This document shows, one piece after another, positions 4,354-8,947 of a stretch of 8,947 nucleotides of DNA. Each line of letters opens with the position of its first letter. Position 1 is the first letter of the stretch. The stretch is from Colimorpha_A sp045540115. Lineage in GTDB: Bacteria; Bacillota; Clostridia; Oscillospirales; CAG-272. The position numbers and the translations under genes were made by a program. The notes under the pieces are model-generated. The model was not told the origin of the DNA. It was given only the letters and a program-made list of their open reading frames with translations, and ran no database searches. The stretch lies in contig JAZQGR010000020.1 of assembly GCA_045540115.1 (NCBI GenBank), positions 1-8,947 on the forward strand. The letters run 5' to 3'.

Positions 4354-6543
4354 TTACAGAGTGAAAGCATTCTTCAGCGCATTTATAAGCGCTTCGTCCG
4401 ACGAGAGCGTCATATATGCCTTATCGGAAACGGTGATAACCGTTTTTCCGTCAAGGCGCTCGGTCGGAAGCTCACTTCCCTCATATTCATCGCGATACGA
4501 TATCTCGCCGCAGGAGAGCGCAATTTTCGCGCTACCCTTTTTATGCCACAGCACGGCGTGACGCTCGCCGTTATGCTCGAAGGCGTAAGCTGTAATTCCC
4601 TCGGGAGCCTCGATCTTTTCGTAAGGAACAAGCTCGTATCCGTTTGCCACCTTAATAAGTGTGTATTCCTTCACGCGGTCGCGCAGAAGGAGCTTCTGCT
4701 CGTCGGTAAGCTGAGGACGGAACTCCTCCCAACGGCGAATGATCTCAAAATTATCCTTTGTTCTCTTGTTATATGCAAGAGCATCCGCCGACGGACACAT
4801 CAGGCATATAGGGCAGTCGACAGACGCCGCACGGCTCATACCGAACTCATAAATATCGGGCTCGATATCCGACCAATATACCCACCAGCCGAAGTCAACC
4901 CTTGTGAAATCGTCCTTCATTCTGATCGCTTCCTCGAAGGGAAACTCCATGATCTGCTTCTTGAAGGTTGCCGACGGGAATACGTCAAAGGCGTTTCCGC
5001 CGCTCATCCAATGCCACGAGAAATGGCTTTTTGCTGCGCCCTCGCAGAAAAGCGTCGGGCGCTCGAAAAGCCTGATGGTGCGGTACTGCGCGTTCGCAAC
5101 GTGGTAGTCAAATGGCGGATTCGCGCCCTCCGAGCCGTCCATATAGCAAAACTCGAATCCGCAGTTATAAAGCTCCGCGAGCTTAGCGCTGACCTCGTCC
5201 TGAAGCGAGGTGCTTTGATCGATATAAACGCTGGTTGCGCCAAATTCCGAAATATCAAGCGTTCCGCCAATTTGTCCTATCGGATGCTCTGCTATATTGG
5301 TTCCGAGATAACCGCGCTTACAGCCGAGAAAAGCGTACGGCGGATCATTTGTGTAGCTTTCGTAACAAATCAGCTCACCGCCAAACTGAAGCACGCGGCA
5401 AGCCTCGTTCACCGGAGCATCCGTCGTCGGCTGTTCAACGTAGACCGTGCTATCGCTCTCGGAAAGAGGCTTTGCGAGAGTGAAATGACGGGTGAGGTGT
5501 AGCCTGTGATCGGCAACGGGAGTAACGTAACGGCTCTCGATACCGATATGTGTATGCAAAAAGTGAAGTCCGGGGGTAAAACCCGCCGACTTGACTCTGT
5601 CAAGAAAAGCTCTGACATCGGAAGAACCGTTCGGGTAGAGCTCGGAATAATCGTAATTACCGAGATAAACGTATCCCTTCGGACTCGGCTTGAAGAAGCA
5701 TTCTTTATAAAAAAGAATGTGAGAAAATCCGCCCATTCCGGCAACCTTGAGAACGTGGTCAAGACCGTTCGGAGTAACGTATCCGACGCGGAGGATCGAC
5801 TTGCCAATCCTCTCGTTACGACGGCTTTTGACCCCTCGAGGAATATCGAATGCCTCCTCCATCGCGTCGATGGCGTCAAGCAGGCTCTCACTGCCCTCGG
5901 TACAGATCAGCGCACAGGAGCAACCGACGAGCTTTATTCCGCGAACGGCGTCCGCCGTAAGCGTAAGCGCGCCGTTATCGCGGTTTTCATGGTCTATCCT
6001 CGTCGCGGTCGAGGTTCCGATGAGAGCAACCGCCGCCTCATCGTCCCAAGTCACGTTCAGCCACTCGCCAAAGCGCTCCATTCTCTTGACCGACAGACTG
6101 AGAAGTCTGAACTCCTCAACGGGCGGCACGTCCATATTCAGCTTTCTTCCCGTTCCCGCAACGACCTCAAAATCGCTGTCGGTGATAATGAAATCGGAAA
6201 GACGGAACACAACGTACTCATCCTCAACGTCAACGTCAACCCACGCACCAAACGACACAAGGTCGAAATATACCCTTATCCTTCCGTCAACAAGCTCGAT
6301 GCTTTTCGCACCGAAAACGCTTCTTTTGTTCGGATACATAAGCTTTATCTCATTATTGTACGGGCGCTTTTCGGTAATCGAGAAGATCGGTATCGGCGCG
6401 CTCTTATCGATAAGCTCCCTTCCGTTTTTCTTAAGCACAAGGCTTTCGGCACGAGCATTTTTGCCGACCTTAAGACAAAAATGTCGGTTTTCTATAATTA
6501 TACTTCCGTTTTGACCGGAATATATTCTTTTCGTATTGCTCAT
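4354..6543 (-). CDS. Putative cytoplasmic TIM-barrel glycoside hydrolase, family not recognised
   Basis: ATG at 6543 is preferred (729 residues), with GGAG (6556-6553) nine bases upstream. A GTG two codons earlier lies only three bases from that site. There is no signal peptide or membrane segment, so the protein should be cytoplasmic. Numbered from the GTG, residues 1-~230 look like an N-terminal beta-sandwich. Residues ~250-600 alternate strands and helices like a (beta/alpha)8 barrel, with HILFYKECFF (277-286), GFTPGLHFLHTH (323-334), FCYMDGSEG (467-475), FCEGAAKSHFSWHW (501-514) and VDFGWWVYWSD (551-561). The C-terminus (~630-731) is a small beta domain. D471, E474 and E503 sit at strand ends where glycosidases place catalytic acids, but these roles are guesses. 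Many Trp/Tyr/His in the same segments suit a sugar-binding cleft. I cannot assign a CAZy family. It is divergent from the EEP gene pair. Confidence 0.6.
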   Translation of the reverse strand: MSNTKRIYSGQNGSIIIENRHFCLKVGKNARAESLVLKKNGRELIDKSAPIPIFSITEKRPYNNEIKLMYPNKRSVFGAKSIELVDGRIRVYFDLVSFGAWVDVDVEDEYVVFRLSDFIITDSDFEVVAGTGRKLNMDVPPVEEFRLLSLSVKRMERFGEWLNVTWDDEAAVALIGTSTATRIDHENRDNGALTLTADAVRGIKLVGCSCALICTEGSESLLDAIDAMEEAFDIPRGVKSRRNERIGKSILRVGYVTPNGLDHVLKVAGMGGFSHILFYKECFFKPSPKGYVYLGNYDYSELYPNGSSDVRAFLDRVKSAGFTPGLHFLHTHIGIESRYVTPVADHRLHLTRHFTLAKPLSESDSTVYVEQPTTDAPVNEACRVLQFGGELICYESYTNDPPYAFLGCKRGYLGTNIAEHPIGQIGGTLDISEFGATSVYIDQSTSLQDEVSAKLAELYNCGFEFCYMDGSEGANPPFDYHVANAQYRTIRLFERPTLFCEGAAKSHFSWHWMSGGNAFDVFPSATFKKQIMEFPFEEAIRMKDDFTRVDFGWWVYWSDIEPDIYEFGMSRAASVDCPICLMCPSADALAYNKRTKDNFEIIRRWEEFRPQLTDEQKLLLRDRVKEYTLIKVANGYELVPYEKIEAPEGITAYAFEHNGERHAVLWHKKGSAKIALSCGEISYRDEYEGSELPTERLDGKTVITVSDKAYMTLSSDEALINALKNAFTL

Positions 6544-6592
6544 AGTCACGTTCTCCTTTTGTGAACACAGTAAACCGCGCCTCGCTATGATA

Positions 6593-6622
6593 TTTGTATC
6601 ATGGATCGATCGGATTTGTCAA
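6593..6622 (-). promoter_or_regulatory. Promoter of the hydrolase-like gene
   Basis: A perfect TTGACA (6622-6617) is followed after 18 bp by TACAAA (6598-6593), a 4/6 match to the -10 consensus, giving a leader of roughly 45 nt. The weak -10 suggests moderate or activator-assisted expression. Confidence 0.55.
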
Positions 6623-6673
6623 CCACTATTTAAGCTTTTTGAGATATTATTTTGACAATTTTCCGAAGAAATA

Positions 6674-6701
6674 TTGACTAAATCCACTCATTTGATATAA
6701 T
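6674..6701 (+). promoter_or_regulatory. Promoter of the tandem EEP genes
   Basis: TTGACT (6674-6679) is followed after 16 bp by TATAAT (6696-6701), preceded by TGA at 6693-6695, which makes an extended -10 (TGnTATAAT). The transcript should start near 6708, about 20 bases before the first ATG. A second -35-like TTGACA at 6652-6657 has no matching -10. Confidence 0.75.
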
Positions 6702-6728
6702 AAAGTCAAAGAAAGCGAGGTAATCTCC

Positions 6729-7526
6729 ATGAGTATAAAAGTATTGAGTTTTAATATCTGTTGCGGCGGAAATGAGGTAGGACATTCCCTGCCCGAGCGT
6801 GCGCCGCGCGTCATCAGCATTCTTAAAAAATATCAGCCCGATATCATTGGATTTCAGGAGGTAACTCCACGTTGGTTCGAGTTGCTCGGCGACTATTTTG
6901 AAGCCGAGGGCTTCGAGGTATTTAACAAATATCGCGCCGAAAGCAACAAGGAATCTACTCCTCTGCTTTGGAAAAAGGACCGCTTCGAATGCCTTGACAA
7001 GGGCTATTTCTGGCTTTCCGATACCCCCGAGATCGAATCAAAGGGCTGGGATAATTACGGCTGTCACAGAATCTGTATGTGGGCAAAGCTTAAGGATCTG
7101 ACAAACGGCAAGGTGTTCATCGCGGCAAATACGCATTTCGGTTTCGGCGATCAGTGCCAGACCGACAGCGCGCGCCTCATTCTCAGCCGCGTGAATGCAC
7201 ATGATACCGACGCAGTTTTCGTAACTGCCGACTATAATTTCAATAATACAATGCTTGGCTACAAGGAGATGACGAAGGACTTCGTTGACGTTACAGCCGT
7301 AACGACAGGTGACAAGGCGCCGACTTACCATGGATATAACGATGCTAATGCATTGCCTGACGACGAGATTGAGCTTACAAAAAAGACCTTCGGCGGACAT
7401 ATCGACTTCTGCTTCGCTAACCCGAAGGGCATCATTCCGATATCGGGCAAGGTCTACCGCGATCACTTCGACGGAAAGTTCCCCTCCGACCATAATCCCG
7501 TCCTCTTTGAGCTTGATATTAAATAA
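6729..7526 (+). CDS. EEP-superfamily hydrolase, paralogue 1 (EEP-1-like phosphatase/nuclease)
   Basis: A 265-residue metal-dependent phosphodiesterase or phosphatase of the endonuclease/exonuclease/phosphatase fold. It most resembles the uncharacterised 'EEP-1' group, which shares PDIIGFQE, a WLSDTPE..SKGWD block and RICxWA. Candidate active-site residues in order are N9 (SFNIC), E44 (FQEV), H136 (NTHFG), D168 and N170 (TADYN), D226 (HIDFCF) and D254/H255 (SDHNP), so the catalytic set appears intact. Two motifs depart from the common form: GDFN is ADYN and NTHLDH is NTHFGF. There is no signal peptide, so it is probably cytoplasmic. GAGGT (6717-6721) is the ribosome binding site. It is followed after 17 bases by its paralogue. 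The substrate is unknown; nucleic acid, phosphoinositide or another phosphoester are all possible. Confidence 0.85.
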   Translation: MSIKVLSFNICCGGNEVGHSLPERAPRVISILKKYQPDIIGFQEVTPRWFELLGDYFEAEGFEVFNKYRAESNKESTPLLWKKDRFECLDKGYFWLSDTPEIESKGWDNYGCHRICMWAKLKDLTNGKVFIAANTHFGFGDQCQTDSARLILSRVNAHDTDAVFVTADYNFNNTMLGYKEMTKDFVDVTAVTTGDKAPTYHGYNDANALPDDEIELTKKTFGGHIDFCFANPKGIIPISGKVYRDHFDGKFPSDHNPVLFELDIK

Positions 7527-7543
7527 CTTAGCGAGGTTCACAA

Positions 7544-8341
7544 ATGAGCATAAAAATACTTAGCTTCAATATTTGTTGCAGTGGAAACAGAGAAGGGCAT
7601 TCCCTGCCCGAGCGAGCTCCGCGAGTAATAAGCGTAATAGATAAATACGACCCCGATCTGATAGGCTTTCAGGAGGTAACTCCACGTTGGATCGAGTTGC
7701 TCGGTCAGTATTTTGAGGACAAAGGCTACGAGGTATTCAACAAGTACCGCGGCGAAAATGACAGAGAATCTACGCCGATGCTATGGAAAAAGGATCGTTT
7801 CGAATGCCTCGATAAAGGCTATTTCTGGCTTTCCGACACGCCCGAGGTCGAATCGAGAGGCTGGGACACGCTCAATCACCCGAGAATCTGTATGTGGGCA
7901 AAGCTCAAGGATCTGACGACGGGACAGGTATTTGTCTATGCAAATACTCATTTCGGCTTCAGCGACCTGTGTCACTCCGAAAGCGCGCATCTCGTTCTTG
8001 ACCGCGTAAGCTCTCACAATACCGACAGCGTTTTCGTGACTGCAGACTATAACTTCTATAAGGACTCGGTCGGTTATAAGGAAATGACGAAGCTCTTCGT
8101 CGACGTAACAGCAGTAACGACGGGCGATAAATCAGCAACCTTCCATAACTACGATCCCGCAAACGCGCTGACCGACGACGAGCTTAAAACGTCGGGCAAA
8201 ACCTACGGCGGGCATATCGACTTCTGTTTTGCTAATCCGAATGGCATCATTCCGATATCCGGAAAGGTCTACCGCGATCACTTCGATGGAAAATTCCCCT
8301 CCGACCATAATCCCGTTCTCTTCGAGCTTGATGTTAAATAA
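7544..8341 (+). CDS. EEP-superfamily hydrolase, paralogue 2 (EEP-1-like phosphatase/nuclease)
   Basis: This 265-residue protein aligns to its upstream neighbour without gaps, with 202 of 265 residues identical by hand count (76%). All candidate catalytic residues and the unusual ADYN and NTHFGF motifs are kept, so both copies are probably active and share a mechanism. Differences cluster in patches: residues ~31-40, ~141-160, ~171-176 and ~201-218. These are likely surface or substrate loops, which would fit divergence in specificity. AGCGAGGT precedes both genes, so the duplication appears to include the ribosome binding site. The 17-base gap and common terminator indicate one transcript. 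No signal peptide is present. Confidence 0.85.
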   Translation: MSIKILSFNICCSGNREGHSLPERAPRVISVIDKYDPDLIGFQEVTPRWIELLGQYFEDKGYEVFNKYRGENDRESTPMLWKKDRFECLDKGYFWLSDTPEVESRGWDTLNHPRICMWAKLKDLTTGQVFVYANTHFGFSDLCHSESAHLVLDRVSSHNTDSVFVTADYNFYKDSVGYKEMTKLFVDVTAVTTGDKSATFHNYDPANALTDDELKTSGKTYGGHIDFCFANPNGIIPISGKVYRDHFDGKFPSDHNPVLFELDVK

Positions 8342-8353
8342 TATAACAAAAGG

Positions 8354-8379
8354 AAAACAGCCACCGCAGTGGCTGTTTT
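8354..8379 (+). terminator. Intrinsic terminator of the EEP gene pair
   Basis: AAAACAGCCAC and GTGGCTGTTTT pair perfectly over 11 bp around a CGCA loop, followed by further T residues (to 8381). It lies 12 bases after the second EEP stop codon. The A-tract on the 5' side allows some function on the opposite strand. Confidence 0.92.
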
Positions 8380-8439
8380 TTGTTGAGAAGGCAAGAGGCA
8401 TTCCCTATGCTTTCATAATTAACGGATCTAACATATTTG

Positions 8440-8466
8440 TTATCTATTATCTGCTCTCTGTTATCT
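8440..8466. repeat. Three short TTATCT repeats
   Basis: TTATCT occurs at 8440-8445, 8447-8452 and 8461-8466, directly next to the long two-tier hairpin. The rest of 8382-8439 shows no gene or clear structure. These may be low-complexity intergenic sequence or protein-binding half sites. Confidence 0.35.
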
Positions 8467-8527
8467 AAAAAGCACCTGCTATTGAAGTGAACCCCAAATA
8501 GTTCACTTCATATCGCAGGTGCTTTTT
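8467..8527 (-). terminator. Long two-tier palindromic terminator of the right-hand surface-protein gene
   Basis: The outer stem pairs AAAAAGCACCTGC (8467-8479) with GCAGGTGCTTTTT (8515-8527), 13 perfect bp. An inner stem pairs TGAAGTGAAC (8483-8492) with GTTCACTTCA (8501-8510), 10 perfect bp, around an 8-base loop. A small TAT/TATC internal loop separates them. It ends 3 bases past the stop codon of the minus-strand gene and gives T-tracts on both strands, so it can terminate in either direction. The inner arm is unnecessary for termination and may be an inserted palindrome. Confidence 0.75.
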
Positions 8528-8530
8528 CTC

Positions 8531-8947
8531 TTATTTCATTGCCTCGTTAAGGTCGTAGAGTGCCTTAAGGAGAGTTTCCTGCTTCTCGCTCAGCGTTCCG
8601 CTCTCAAGTGCTACCTTGATGTAGGCGTAGAGAGAAGCCTTGATCTCGGTATTTCCGTTGACAGTAATAGTATCAGCAACGTGATACTTTCCTGCCTCGG
8701 GAGCTGCGTCGATATAGTAAACGTTTGCCGAACAGCCGTCATTCTTCAGCTCGACCGCTTCACCGTTAAGTGTAATGGTAACGTCGCCGGTAATGATAAA
8801 GTGATGGCGGAGGAATACCTTGCCGTTTTCATCAAAGTGGAGGTTAAACATTACGTACTTGAAGCCGTCAATATCAGCAGGCTTGATTACCTTGTAATCG
8901 TCGCTCATCGCGCCATCGGGACCGACTGCTTCTACCTCGTTTTCGCC
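8531..8947 (-). CDS. C-terminal part of a probable large surface protein (N-terminus beyond right edge)
   Basis: The frame is open from the right edge to TAA at 8533-8531, giving 138 residues. The ATG at 8908 is internal, since codons upstream (GENEVEAVGPDGA) continue without a stop and no ribosome binding site precedes it. The fragment starts with a short beta-rich segment (VMFNLHFDENGKVFLRHHF, then ITGDVTITLNG). It ends with a helical stretch rich in Tyr, Ala and Leu (LYAYIKVALESGTLSEKQET, then LLKALYDLNEAMK). This matches the style of the C-terminal module in many secreted Clostridia surface proteins, where a beta domain is followed by a YAY..ALYNY-type helix. It has no LPxTG motif or membrane anchor. 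The domain name and ligand are not known to me; placement outside the cell is inferred. Confidence 0.7.
   Translation of the reverse strand, partial: GENEVEAVGPDGAMSDDYKVIKPADIDGFKYVMFNLHFDENGKVFLRHHFIITGDVTITLNGEAVELKNDGCSANVYYIDAAPEAGKYHVADTITVNGNTEIKASLYAYIKVALESGTLSEKQETLLKALYDLNEAMK

Larger units (their letters stand above)
6550..6728. promoter_or_regulatory. Divergent promoter region between the hydrolase-like gene and the EEP pair
   Basis: The 179-base gap carries back-to-back promoters and several inverted repeats. TTGTCAA (6616-6622) and TTGACAA (6652-6658) are a 7-bp inverted pair, one arm covering the minus-strand -35 box. TTGACT (6674-6679) and AGTCAA (6704-6709) flank the plus-strand -10 box. 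GGATCGATCGG lies in the minus-strand spacer, and TGTGAACACA (6560-6569) lies in the minus-strand leader. Shared regulation of both directions is plausible but unproven. Confidence 0.5.

Noticed and set aside
4231..5502. Long plus-strand open frame (423 codons) opposite the hydrolase-like gene; similar one at 5506-6564
   Set aside because: Both are antisense to a well-formed minus-strand gene with a ribosome binding site. Their products are Arg/Leu-rich without domain-like motifs, and neither has a promoter or ribosome site.
8382..8530. Insertion-sequence remnant between the EEP terminator and the right-hand surface gene
   Set aside because: No transposase fragment, terminal inverted repeats around a body, or target duplication is visible; only short repeats and one nested palindrome.

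Overview
The window looks like a chromosomal segment of a low-to-moderate GC Firmicute, most probably a gut-type Clostridia (Oscillospiraceae/Ruminococcaceae-like). The evidence is the ylxM-ffh-rpsP-khpA gene order, strong Shine-Dalgarno sites and consensus TTGACA/TATAAT promoters. It is flanked by secreted, repetitive surface proteins typical of that group. The lineage is inferred from gene style; no rRNA or other taxonomic marker is present.

Layout. (1) 1-1650, minus: the N-terminal 550 codons of a large secreted protein that runs off the left edge. It has a signal peptide, two ~200-residue beta-sandwich-like repeats and a Cys-rich zinc-ribbon-like tail. (2) 1651-2010: a gene-free stretch holding a perfect-consensus promoter, a ~170-nt structured leader for that gene, and the terminator of the next operon. 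(3) 2011-4247, minus: a compact protein-targeting/translation operon, ylxM-ffh-rpsP-khpA, with its own consensus promoter and terminator. The rimM-trmD-rplS genes that often follow are absent. (4) 4354-6543, minus: a ~729-residue cytoplasmic protein that looks like an unclassified TIM-barrel glycoside hydrolase. (5) 6550-6728: a divergent promoter region. (6) 6729-8341, plus: two tandem 265-residue paralogues (76% identical by hand alignment) of the endonuclease/exonuclease/phosphatase (EEP) superfamily, closed by a strong terminator. (7) 8342-8530: the terminator followed by an unusually long two-tier hairpin. (8) 8531-8947, minus: the C-terminal 138 residues of another probable surface protein that enters from the right edge.

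How the parts relate. YlxM and Ffh belong to the signal recognition particle system that targets proteins such as the flanking secreted ones; bS16 and KhpA act on the ribosome and RNA. The sugar-hydrolase-like gene and the EEP pair share a divergent promoter region and may form one catabolic module acting on a phosphorylated or nucleotide-linked glycoconjugate; this is inference only.

The least expected observation is in the leader of the surface-protein gene. It contains a 9-nt copy of the 16S anti-Shine-Dalgarno end (TCACCTCCT). This can pair either inside an upstream hairpin or with the gene's own ribosome binding site, with a perfect 20-bp palindrome between the two, as expected for a translational switch. 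I saw no tRNA, rRNA, CRISPR array, transposase or phage gene.
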